Made by a program: the position numbers and the translations under genes. From Pontederia crassipes (lineage: Eukaryota > Streptophyta > Magnoliopsida > Commelinales > Pontederiaceae): a stretch of DNA of 64,000 nt. Positions 36,956 to 47,635 of this stretch are shown piece after piece. Each line of letters starts with the position of its first letter. The first letter of the stretch is position 1. The stretch covers positions 56,812,203 through 56,876,202 of the forward strand of contig CM060187.1 in assembly GCA_030549335.1 (NCBI GenBank), given 5' to 3'. The notes beneath the pieces are model-generated. The model worked only from the letters and a program-made list of their open reading frames with translations, was not told where the DNA came from and did not search any database.

Positions 36956-39372
36956 CTAACAGGTTGGAAGATCACTTGGCGGCGGGAGCAAGGACTCGCC
37001 GGGACTGTTGCCGTCGTCCACCACAAACGCCATCTTCAAACCCCACGTCGTGTGCACCTCGAAATGGCAGTGCAGGAACCAAACTCCTGCGTCCATTCGA
37101 AATATATCTATGAATACGTACAACATGCACAACATGTTGTATAGATATAGTGGTAGAAGAATGCATTATAAGACATGCACAACATGCAATGTTTCTCCGC
37201 TATATTCATGCCTTGGCAAAGATTTTATTGATGTTGCATAGATATAGTGCAGAGGCGCATGCAGTATAAATACGTACCAGGGTTATCTGCTCTGAATCTT
37301 ATGGCTGTCCAGCCACCAGTGGGGACTGCAATTGTGTTCCTCTCCACGGGGTCGACGAGATTGAACGTGGACGGCGAGGTCGCAGGGTTGTAGTTCCCCA
37401 ACCCCCTCCCAACAGCGAAGAAGTTGTAGCCGTGCAGGTGGATGGGGTGGCTCTCCGGAGCTATGATCCCTGTGTCCTGGAGCACCAACTGCACCGTGGC
37501 ATTGTAAGGAAGTCGGTAGAGCTTCGTCCCCTTCGTGGTCTGGATGTTGCTCGGCCCCGCGCCGGAGAAGTTGAAAGCCACGGGAGGCCTCCCCGGGAAG
37601 TCATCCGTGAACACGCCACTGATGTTGAAGTAGTGCGCTTGGAGGAGAGAGGTTGTCGGCATGACGAAGCTCACGTTGTTGATGTCCGCCACGACGCGTC
37701 TGCCGTTGGCGCAGGACGGGCACGGGCTGATACCAAGGCCCACCGTGAAGAGGAGAGAGTGATCCACGGTGAGCGGGACCTTGGCGGGGTACGCTTTGGA
37801 GTTCAGGCTGCGGAGGGAGTTGACGAAGCTGGACGCCACGGGGGTCGCGTTCTGGGGCGGCGTCTTGGTCGTGGTCAGGGCGGAGGCGGAGACCGTGTTG
37901 GCGTAGTGCAAGGTCGCGGTGGCGGTCCGGTTGTCCACCGCCACGATCGGCGTGTCCATGAAAGGGGACGCGGTGACCACGTACCTGCCGGCGCCCTGAT
38001 CGGCCGTCAGCAGGACGTTCGTGGTCTGCCCCGGCGTGATCAGCACGGTGTCGGTCTTGAAGGGCTTGGTGTAGGTGGCGTCGACCTCCACGACGGTCAT
38101 TTGATGGCCGGCGACCTTGAAGAAGAGGTCCTCATTGAGAGCAGCATTGATGATCCGGAGCATGTACGTCTTGCCTTGGTCTACTTGTAACGTGAATCCA
38201 TCTGCATGCATGCACGAGTACGTACGATGCGTACAATTAACGACGTGTGATCAAGGCAAATTAACTGTGAGCATCAAGTTATATATAAAACCTTGAGATG
38301 AAGAAGCACAAGCGGAGACAGCCCCAGGATGCCCGTTTATGGTGTGAGCATCAGAAACATTTGGTGCAAGGCCGGACGCGAGAGCTTGGTTGATCACGGC
38401 TTCAGTGTCCGATTTCCACCATTCACCTGCATGCACCAGCAGTGGAGATTGATCGATCGAGCTAGGAAACTAATCAATGCACATCGTTCAGGGTATCTAG
38501 CTAATTAATTATACCACCACATAACGTACCCAAGATGACGACAACCTCCTTGTGGGGCTGGGGGAAAGGGTAAGGGACGCCGAGCTTGGGCAGGATGACG
38601 ATGGCGCCATGGACGGTGGCCCTCAGCCAGAGGATGTGTGCGTGCCAGAAAAGGGTGCCCCTCTGCTCCGTGATGGTGAAGTTGTAGACGTAGCTCTGCC
38701 CCGGCTGAATGGGGCACTGGGTGATATAGGCCGGTCCATCCGCCCACCCCGTTCTCAGCTGCCGGATGCCATGCCTGTCGTACGTACATCAAAGGGAAGA
38801 TTAGCATGGTTCCAGATCGTTCGTGCATCAGTGCATGCGTGATTGAAACTGCAGATTAGTTTAGATACCAATGGATGGTCATGTTGTAGTTGACATGGTT
38901 GACGACCTTGACGAGCACGTTGTCGCCTTCCCTTGCATACAGAGTTGGCCCTGGAAATTCACCATTCACGGTGACGATGGGCTTCGAGGAGCACAGCCGG
39001 CTCACGTTCCTCGTCACTACCTGCATGCATTCACAAAAAGTTATACACATCCACCAAAAGTTCAAAGTTAGAAACAAATATTTGAGCTCGATCATTTGAT
39101 CGATTATATATCACACCAGCAACTGATGCACGCAGTATGCTTATAGTTTTGATTCTTGAATCAAAACTACCAATACAGTTCAAAGATTCGCTTCTGCTTC
39201 ATATAGTGATGAAACTCGATTATATTATGCATCATATGCATGCGCATACGTACGTAGTTAGATTATATGTACTCACATTGAATTTGTAATGCCGAATCCT
39301 TCCTTGGGCGAGAACAGGAAATAGGCAGATAATTAACACCAACATCAAACCCCGAATCCTGCTTGGCTCCAT
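36956..39372 (-). CDS. Secreted multicopper laccase, 6 exons, 560 aa
   Basis: Laccases oxidise monolignols and other phenolics with oxygen in the cell wall, contributing to lignin and related polymers. Exons in transcript order: 39372-39277, 39020-38869, 38774-38530, 38426-38292, 38201-37278 and 37086-36956, all with GT-AG borders. Together they give 560 codons plus stop, within the usual 560-580, and the 152- and 245-nt exons are typical of plant laccases. A signal peptide is seen ([20 protein letters not shown], cleavage likely near LAQG). Copper ligands are complete: HWH at 82-84, HAH at 127-129, HPIHLH at 461-466 and HCHFEVH at 523-529, with Leu534 as the axial type-1 position. Several N-x-S/T glycosylation sites occur. 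The start Met begins the only frame with a signal peptide that splices in frame. Ascorbate oxidase and SKU5-like proteins are excluded by the intact copper motifs and the laccase-specific [11 protein letters not shown]. The lignin-laccase subclass is not resolved. Confidence 0.95.
38132..38152 (-). promoter_or_regulatory. Candidate miR397 target site in laccase exon 5
   Basis: The plus strand here reads like miR397 itself. From memory of the mature sequence, 19 of 21 positions match; the two differences are a U-U mismatch at miRNA position 9 and a G-U wobble at position 15. The site encodes INAALN at residues 227-232, the place where miR397 is known to target lignin laccases in Arabidopsis, poplar and rice. 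The mismatch near the cleavage position could weaken slicing. Confidence 0.6.
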
Positions 39373-39418
39373 TGCTGCTTAATTAATTAACTTCGATCCA
39401 AGCCCAAGCTAATTAATT

Positions 39419-39420
<2 letters not shown>

Positions 39421-39485
<65 letters not shown>
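39421..39485. repeat. (GA)n tract of 65 bp just upstream of the laccase start
   Basis: An unbroken dinucleotide run of about 32 units, reading GA on the laccase strand and ending 48 bases before the ATG. It is probably in the 5' leader or core promoter. GA repeats there are binding sites for BBR/BPC proteins in plants, and their length is often variable. Confidence 0.9.
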
Positions 39486-39489
<4 letters not shown>

Positions 39490-39534
39490 CCTCGGATCTC
39501 AACCTTTGCATATGGAACGAGATGCCAACACAAC

Positions 39535-39542
39535 CTTAAATA
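39535..39542 (-). promoter_or_regulatory. Candidate TATA box of the laccase gene
   Basis: TATTTAAG on the minus strand lies about 165 bases upstream of the laccase ATG and upstream of the GA tract, so the tract would be transcribed. Positional inference only. Confidence 0.3.
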
Positions 39543-41242
39543 TGTGAAGGGGGTACCGCCGGCAAGCCACCACACATTAGATTTAAGATGCTAAATCGCT
39601 TTAAGTTTTAGGTGAAAGAGGAGGACTTTCATGATCGAACAAGAATTTGGTGGGAAATATACAATTAACCATATTTTCGTTATATATATACACATATAGC
39701 TGCGATTACTTCGATTCTACATAAAGTGGAGACTTATTTTTCAGGTTTTTAAGTATGGAAGTGTTCTCGTACTATGTAAAGCTTTTGACAGTTCTGTTGT
39801 ATCTATCGCACTCCAAAGAGGTATAGGCGTATATCGGTTTATTAAGTTGCACTTCTAAGGCATCTGTAAGATTTATATGTTCAAATGTCTTTTATGCTTT
39901 ACAAAGAATGTTGTGAGTCTCAAACTATATATTTCACCTACAATTAAAAACAGTATATGCCGATTAAATGAAACAAAAGTGGCGGAAAGTACTATCGTAA
40001 GTTTGAATGCTAAGCTATTACTTCGGTTGGTAGCCTTTGTTGTCAGCTATTGTTGCCAAAGGGGAGGAAAGGAACTGGGAAAATGAAGTAATAAGGACCA
40101 AAGTCCGAATCAGACAGGTCCAAAGTGAGAGATTAATCTGCAGCAAGCAAAAATATTAGTTAATTAATAAAGATAATCTTTTCTCAGAATAAGAGAGGAA
40201 ACGCCTATTAATCACCAGCAAAAAATTAGTAGCGGAATTATCATACAGGATTGACGAAAGTTAGTATCTTCCAGCTTTTATTTTCGAAATCATCAATTCA
40301 ATAAGAATTTATCTAAAAAGAAGACCAGTTCTGGTGGTTTGCCCTTGGCAGAGCAACTGAATGTATTGTATCTTCATGCGAGCATACCTGCTAATGACAC
40401 AGTTGATATCTCATGCATGGCCAAAGCCAAACTGGCGCAGATTAACTTCTCTGTTTCTTTAGGTCACAAGACAAAATTGCCACCTTTTTCGGGTATAAAT
40501 TATAATATATGTGACTGCTCTTTCTTACCTAGTTACAAACAGATTTGATAAAATTATTTGGCCCGGGACCTACCGACAATGAACAGGGAAAAAAGAGGAA
40601 GGACGCGAACCAGGGAGACACTTCTCGATTCCTGAACAAAATATTTTTCTCACATAAATGTCATATAGCATCCAACTCGAGTGATACATAATATTTTTAA
40701 TAACGCATAATAAACAATAAATCTTTTATATAAAAATGACAAAATAAGGAAATCCCCTACCGCCCTTTGTCTATCTGACTATCTCCATCATCGAGGTGAG
40801 GGATTAGAGTTAGAGGTGACAAAAATGAATCCAACCGTAGAAAACATTCGACCAGATGGGTCAAGATCTTTTTGAAAGTCAAATCTAATTCATCAAATCG
40901 GTGGTGGAATTATCTAATTAACATTTATTTTAAAGAATAAAAATAAGTTTTCTAACTATCTACATATTATTTCTATACTTAAAATATTTTATTTAATTTT
41001 TTTACATTTTAAAATAAAATATAAACTTAAGTTTAAATAAAAATAAAAAATAAAAAATATGATCGTCGAGTCGGATCGAATTGACTCGGGTTGAAAAAAT
41101 TTAATCTGACCCCAATCCAACCCATCTCATAGTTGACTCGAGTTCGGAACAAATTGAGTTCCTCCGATTCAAACTAGGTCAAGTCGAATCAGATCATCGG
41201 AGTTAGTAAACATCTCTGTGAACATCCATAGTCGTTAGAGTT
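39543..41242. other. Intergenic DNA, probable laccase promoter and beyond
   Basis: No gene is supported. The part nearest the laccase is its presumptive promoter. From about 40.8 to 41.2 kb there are GACTCGAGTTCGG- and GGATCGAATTGACTC-like words that look like old repeat debris. Short frames at 39877-40086 and 40339-40548 lack motifs. Confidence 0.5.
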
Positions 41243-41247
41243 CCTAG

Positions 41248-42474
41248 TATTAGATTTAAGTTTTAATGATATATAAAATTATATTTTGATGATATAAATC
41301 TCGAAAGATTAAAGTTAAAATGCTGAAAAAGTTTAAAGAAAAATATATAACTTCATGCACTACACTTTGATTAAATAATTAACTATGATCCTATTAGATT
41401 CTGAATTAGTCATAAATATTAAAATTGTAGATAATTCGGTTAGCTTTTCCTAGAATAAAAAATTATCTCATTTGGATAACTGTGCAAAAAGTTATGCTTA
41501 AAATAGTGCAAGGCGGTCGAGTTGTCGACTGGAAAACAAGTCGACCGGTCAGAAACACAGGTCGAACGGTCCAGAATATCGATCGACCGATCCAGAATAC
41601 AGGTCGATCGGTCAGTGAAGAAAATGCCCAATTTTAACAAACAGAATATCGAGACTGTACCGGTCGAGGTATCGGTCGATCGGTCCAAAACACAAGTCGA
41701 TTGGACAATGCAGAATTCGCCAACGGTCATATTTTTCATAAAAAAAAGTGTACCGATCGACCGGTGCATATGTGCGATCAACCGGCCTTCGAGTCAAATG
41801 AACAGTAACGGTCAAATTTGAAGGAGAAAATTGTGGAATGATTTTTGTACGACTTTCTCACTTGCAGAAGTCTATAAAAGAAGTGTCAAAGCTAGAAGGA
41901 AGTGCACTCATTCACTCATTGAAAAAAATTTCAAGTTATAAAAGAAAGATTATTTAATGAAGTTTTCATTTTATTGTTTTCTTTTCTTTCTCTCTCCTCT
42001 TTTTGTGAGCATAGATTTATAAAAGAGAGAAACACTTTTGTTAAAAAAATTGAGAGAGTTCCTGTGTAAAAGATGTTCAAAATCTTACCTCTTGAACAAG
42101 AGAAATAGATTAACTTCATAGGTGAAGAGGTTGCCTTGTCTCTCGAAGCAGAGAAAAGATGATTGATGTAAAAAGTTTTCTTCCTTGTCCCATTTGGAAC
42201 AAAGGAAGGGATTAGTGAAATCTCTTACGGTCTCGAGGTCGAAAAGTCGAAGCGGAATGTAGGTCAAGGTATGATCGAATCTCATCAACAACCATCGTGT
42301 CTTTGTGTTTGATTTTTTCTCTATCTTCGTTCATATTATGCTTATGATCTGAATGGCTTTATTTTGAAAGATTTTAAAGAATCGATTTGTGCTTCCGCGA
42401 TGATCTTTGTGAAATCGATATTTTTTATTTAATATCAATTCACTCCCTCTCTTGGTGCCCTTTGAAATCCTACA
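41248..42474 (+). repeat. 5' LTR of the gag-only element
   Basis: A 1,227-bp LTR ending ATCCTACA. At about 41514-41790 it carries a cluster of CGAYCGGTC / GACCGGTCGA palindromic words that is repeated in the other LTR. Confidence 0.9.
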
Positions 42475-42603
42475 ATTGGTATCAGAGCGGATTGCTCTTG
42501 TTTTAATTTTTTGAATCATCTTATTTTAAGATCTAATCATCTTTATATCTAAAATTTTTTAAGATTCAATTATCTTATTTTAAGATTTAATCATCTTAAG
42601 AGC

Positions 42604-44088
42604 CATGACATCAAGTGGACTTGTTTTCGCCGAAAGACAATCAATTAGTCATCCTTCCCTCTTAAATGTATCAAAATTTTCAATATTGGAAAATTATGAT
42701 CCAACCATACATTTGTTCTATTGATATTGACATGTGGGACATAGTTGAAAAATGTTATTATGTTCATGAAAAGTTACCTACTGATTCTAAAGAAAAAGAA
42801 AAGATTTTTTTCAAAACTTGATTGGAAAGTCAAAAATATATTTTATTGTGCTTTGGATTCAACGGATTTCTAATTGTGAAAGTGCAACCAAAATTTGAAA
42901 GAAACTCATTACTACATATAAAGAAATGGATAAAGTGAAAGAATTTAAATTAAATATTTTGAATCGTCAATATGATTCCTTCAAGATGCATGAAAATGAA
43001 TCTATAAATAATATGATTGCTCGTTTTAATAATATTTTAAATGGCTTAGCATCATTGGACGAGCCAAGAACTAACCCTCAAAAAGTGAAAAAATCATCAG
43101 GTCTCTCTCCTCCAAATGACATACGAAAAGGACCGTGATCGAAGAAAAAGATATGAACAAATTAGATTTTGATGATCTTATTGGTTCACTTTTAATATAT
43201 GAGATCTCAATCCAATAAGATTAAGAAGAAAAAGCTCCCAAGAAGAAAACATTGGTATTAAAGATAAATGCAAATGAAGAATACTCAAGTGAAGAAGAAG
43301 TGGACGAATAGAGACTTGTCTGCTACACAAGAAAACTAAACAAGTATCTCAAATTGGTGAAGAAGAAATAAACGAATGAGAAGCCTACCCGAAGATCATA
43401 CAAAAATCATAAAGAAGAGACTTCTCGAAAAGGTAAAAAGAAAAAGTATGGAGAGTCAAGTGAAACAAGTGACTCATCAAGCTCTTCTAGTGACGAAGTA
43501 TACTTATGTTTAATGACACACGACGATGAGGTAACTTCTAATCCTTCAAATGATGACTCATCGAGCTCTTCCGAAGAAAATATTTCTTTAGATGTAAATA
43601 AAAAATTTTCCTCCCTCATAAAAAGATGTTACTCACTTAAAGAGAAAAATGAGATATTACAACATGAGATTGAAAATTTAAAAGAAGAAAAGAATACATG
43701 TTTTATGAAGAATGAAAACTTAAAAAATAAAATTTAAACTTTGAAAATTACACATACATGTGAAATTGTAAAACTAGCATGTTCTTTAGAAAAAAACAAA
43801 GAAGGAAAATAATCTTTAAACAAAATTCACAAAATAATGATAAAAATAGTTTTTATGTAAAGAAAAATAATTCTACGAAATACTTTAAATATGAAAATTC
43901 TTATTGGACGTCTAATTATTCCTACGATAGAAATCACATATTACATGTTTGCATATTGGATTTTATGGCCATTATGCTTATCAATGTAAAGTAAGAAAAT
44001 CTTCAAAACATGAGATGATATGGGTTCCAAAAGGAACTTTGACTAACAAAATTGTACTCAAAGAAATTTGGGTACCAAAGTTTAAATG
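42604..44088 (+). pseudogene. Decayed copia-type gag region
   Basis: Parts recognisable in order: a UBN2-like gag stretch near 42.9-43.1 kb (KEFKLNILNRQYDSFKMHEN, NNMIARFNNILNGLASL); an acidic, Ser-rich and then coiled-coil-like stretch at 43.5-43.75 kb (SLKEKNEILQHEIENLKEE); a degenerate zinc-knuckle region near 43.9 kb; and IWVPKG with a second IWVPK near 44.05 kb, a tail seen in Sirevirus-type gag proteins. The region is broken. No pol domains follow. Confidence 0.75.
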
Positions 44089-44765
44089 ATTATTTTTCAA
44101 GTGTATCTCATATGTAAAGCAAAGGAGAAATTGGAAGTGTGAAGGCACAAAGGTTATAGTAAAAGTATCGTCTATCTTTGATTTCACTAAAAAATTCAAA
44201 ATTACTATTTCTTTGAAAAGAGAGAACATCTAAAATTGGTAATAGTGATAGGAGGAAGCATACTAAATTTTATTTTAACATATCATGAATATCATTGTTG
44301 TATCAAAGTTTTATGTCATATTTTGATTATTAATATATATATTGCCTTCATCAAATTATTTCCATTTCGCCTTATAAAATAGTCATAAATTTAGGAGCAG
44401 ATATTTCTTACATACTAAATCTTTATGATGCAATATTTTGCATATTTCTAATATAAAAAAAGTGGAAAATATTCTTTTCAAAGATGACATGATTAAGGGG
44501 GAGTTACATATGATTTCCTATATGCTTCATATACAAATTATTCTTTTTGATGAAATAAAAGGGAGATAAATATAAGAGAAATTTGATCTGAATATCACTT
44601 CATATGAAGAGTTCCTTACACTTTATACTTATGTGAATATATATTATTATAAGGAAAGCTGAGTGTTAGGGAAGTAAAATTGATTTTACAACTTATTTTA
44701 TAACTATTTCGTAATTTATACATTTTTTATATTTTTCGATTTGTCATCATTAAAAAAGGGGAGAT

Positions 44766-45949
44766 TGTTGGATCTAAGTTTTAGTGATATATAAAATTAT
44801 ATTTTGATGATACAAACCTCTAAAAATTAAAGTTAAAATACTAAAAAAATTTTAAAAAAAAGAGATAACTTCATGCACTACACTTTGATTAAATAATTAA
44901 CTATGATTCTATTAGATTTTGAATTAGTCATAAATATCAAAGTTATAAAGAATTCTGTTAGCTTTACATAGAATAAAAAATCAACTCATTTGAATAATTG
45001 TGCAAAAAGTTATGCTTAAAATAGTGTAGGGCGATCGAGCTGTCGGCTCGAAAATAGGTCGACCGGTCAGAAACACAGATCGATCGGTCCAGAACACAGG
45101 TCGATCGGTCAGTGCAGAAAATATCTAATTTCAACTAGCAAAATGTCGAGAATGTACCGGTCGACCGGTCCAAAATACATGTCGATCGGATAGTGCAGAA
45201 TTCGTCGACGGTCATATTTTTTATAAAAGAAAATGTACCGGTCGATCAGTGCATATGTACAGTCGACCGACCTCCGAGTCAAATGAACGGTAACAGTAAA
45301 ATTTAAAGGAGAAAATTGTGAAGTGATTTTTGAACGACTTTTTCACTTGCAAAAGCCTATAAAAGGAGTGCCAAAGCCAAAAGGAAGTGCACTCCAGAAT
45401 ATCACTCATTCACTCATTGAAGAAAAACTTCAAGTTATCAAAAAAATTTATTTTTTAAAGTTTTCATTTTATTGCTTTCTCTTCTTTCTTCTCTTCTCTT
45501 CTTGTGAGCTTAGATTTGTAAAAGAGAGAAACAGTTTAAAAAAATTTGAAAGGGCTCCTGTGTAAAATAGGTTCAAAATCTTATCTGTTGAGCGAAAGAA
45601 ATAAATTAGCTTCTTAGGAGGAGAGGTTGCCTTGCCTCTCGAAGCGGAGAAAATGTAAAAGGCTTTTCCTTGCCCCATTTGAAACAAAGGAAGAGATTAG
45701 TGGAATCTCCGACGATCTCGAGATCGAGAAATCGGAGCGGGGACGTGGGTCAAGGTGTGACTGAACCTCGTCAACAACCACAGTGTCTTTGCATTTAATT
45801 TTCTCTCTCTCTTCGTTACTTATTATCAGAATGGCTTTATTTTGAAAGATTTTAAAGAATCGATTTTGTGCTTCTGCGAAGATCTTTATGAAATCGACAT
45901 TTTTTATTTAACACCAATTCACTCTCTTGGTGTCATGTGGAATCCTACA
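44766..45949 (+). repeat. 3' LTR of the gag-only element
   Basis: A 1,184-bp LTR starting TGTTGGATCTAAG and ending AATCCTACA, colinear with the 5' LTR. The CGAYCGGTC cluster is at about 45030-45275. Confidence 0.9.
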
Positions 45950-45954
45950 CCTAG

Positions 45955-47630
45955 GACTCTCTTTAACTTTTCATATTTATAAAATATATTAATATAACTT
46001 AGATTAAAAATAATAAATAACTCAAGTTCAATATGCCATGTGTCGTTCACGCCAACCAGATGATTGTTTCGCTCAATCTTCATACTTTCTTACTAATCAA
46101 AAGAACTATTTTTTGTAATGATTTATAAGTGGTAGGAATGTTTTGTTAGAAAATAAAAATGGATATTATACGATAAAGACTGGGGATGAAAGTGAAATAA
46201 GGCTAATAAATATTTGTTGGACTGAACGTGAAAATTACTCGAGTGTTCAGTTGCACAAGTATAGCTATGCTATCTTATTTTCCGCCATGATATTATAGTT
46301 GGCCAATTTTTGTATCAAGAGTCCAGAATTGGAGAGTGCTTATATATTTACTTTTTTCTATTTCTGTGATTCAATGTATCACTTTTCATCATTTGTACCT
46401 TGTTTGTATCTCCATCTGATTTATGACTTGGATCAACGACATGAAGAAAGTGTCTACAGCACTAATCCCAGTTGGCATAAATCTTTCTCTCTTGCTTGTG
46501 GTATTAACAGAATGGATCAAAGACTTTTGTTTGGATGCCAACTAGTCTTGGACACTTGTGAGGTGCTCTGCTCGGTCACAAGCTAATTATTACATTACAC
46601 TGTTAGATCATAATCGAATGATTATTAAAAAAAAGTGTGGTTCAACAATTCAGAATCGTGCACAAAATCGCTTCGCAAGCATAGTTTCTTCCATGTCAAT
46701 TGAGACAGCTAAGAAGGATATTTTCCCCTTATTCCTAATCGTGATAGTCTATGGAGTTCACATCTCCTCTCTCTGCCCAATCTCACCTCGTCCCCTCTAA
46801 GCCACTGCTTTACCTTGTGCTGCCTCACCTTGGTTCCTGCTTACACAAAAGAATATGCATCGTACCTTTAGAAAGGTGTGCATCATACAAAAAAAATTTA
46901 TTACTGTATTTGATTGACAGAACTTGAGCAAATTCTGTCAAATAATATATATGTCGTGACTTTGATAAGAACTTTTTTTAGAGAACTTTTATCAAACAGA
47001 ACTTTTGGCAATAACATTTTTTTCATATGCTTTATATATTTTAAGCCGCATTTTTTGACTTTTTATTTCATTTATTTTTTAATTATTTTGTAATATAAGT
47101 ATATATAATTTAAAGTACCCTATGGGTGACTTGCGATAAGTTTTATGTACGATGTTACCATTTTTTTAAGGCGTTTGATATGAGGTTAAAATGAGAATAA
47201 AATGCTTATTTTTTTTATTTTTCATCCAAATATCATTTTAAAAAATATGTGGGATCCATTTCTTATCATTGAAAGAACTAGAAAAAGTAAAAATATTTTT
47301 ATTTTTATTTCTCCTTATAAAAAGACTTGTTTTCATTGGAAGAACGTTTTGAAAAAAAAAATTTTATTCATTTTGATGAAGGTGGATAGTGCAATCTACC
47401 AGTTACAATTTCTTCGAAGTGTTTATTAACATCTGATTCTCCACACTTGCTAAAGTGTCAACAAGTTGAAGAACTCCTCAACCACAATAACTCATGATAC
47501 CAAAGCCCATGGCAATGGAGTGTCAACATGGAAATCAGCACCCAAGTCTAGATCATCGGATAACTAGGAGCAATAACACCAAGGATTGTTGCCGACTTAA
47601 ATAGGGAAGAACCACGTGAATGCTCTTATA
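45955..47630. other. Intergenic DNA between two LTR elements
   Basis: AT-rich sequence with no supported gene and no visible element ends. Short frames at 46299-46586, 46558-46800 and 47202-47429 have no domains. Confidence 0.55.
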
Positions 47631-47635
47631 TTAGG

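Larger units (their letters stand above)
41248..45949 (+). mobile_element. Gag-only, Sirevirus-like Ty1/copia LTR element
   Basis: Long LTRs of about 1.2 kb enclose a 2.3-kb interior, with perfect 5-bp target duplications CCTAG (41243-41247 and 45950-45954). A primer-binding site TGGTATCAGAGC sits three bases inside the 5' LTR at 42477-42488, and a purine tract AAAAAAGGGGAGAT adjoins the 3' LTR, with extra purine-rich tracts near 44.50 and 44.56 kb. The interior encodes only a copia-type gag region. I see no protease, integrase or polymerase. Long LTRs, several purine tracts and CG-rich palindromic LTR repeats fit Sireviruses. By eye the LTRs differ by about 11% in the first 240 bases. The gag is broken in several places. 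Confidence 0.88.

Noticed and set aside
37432-38190. A 252-codon frame antisense to laccase exon 5
   Set aside because: A shadow of the GC-rich laccase exon, with Arg/Gly/His-rich composition and no motif.
41522-41821. Asp/Arg/Ser-rich repeat frame (VDRS-like units)
   Set aside because: It is a translation of the palindromic CGAYCGGTC cluster in an LTR, not a protein gene.
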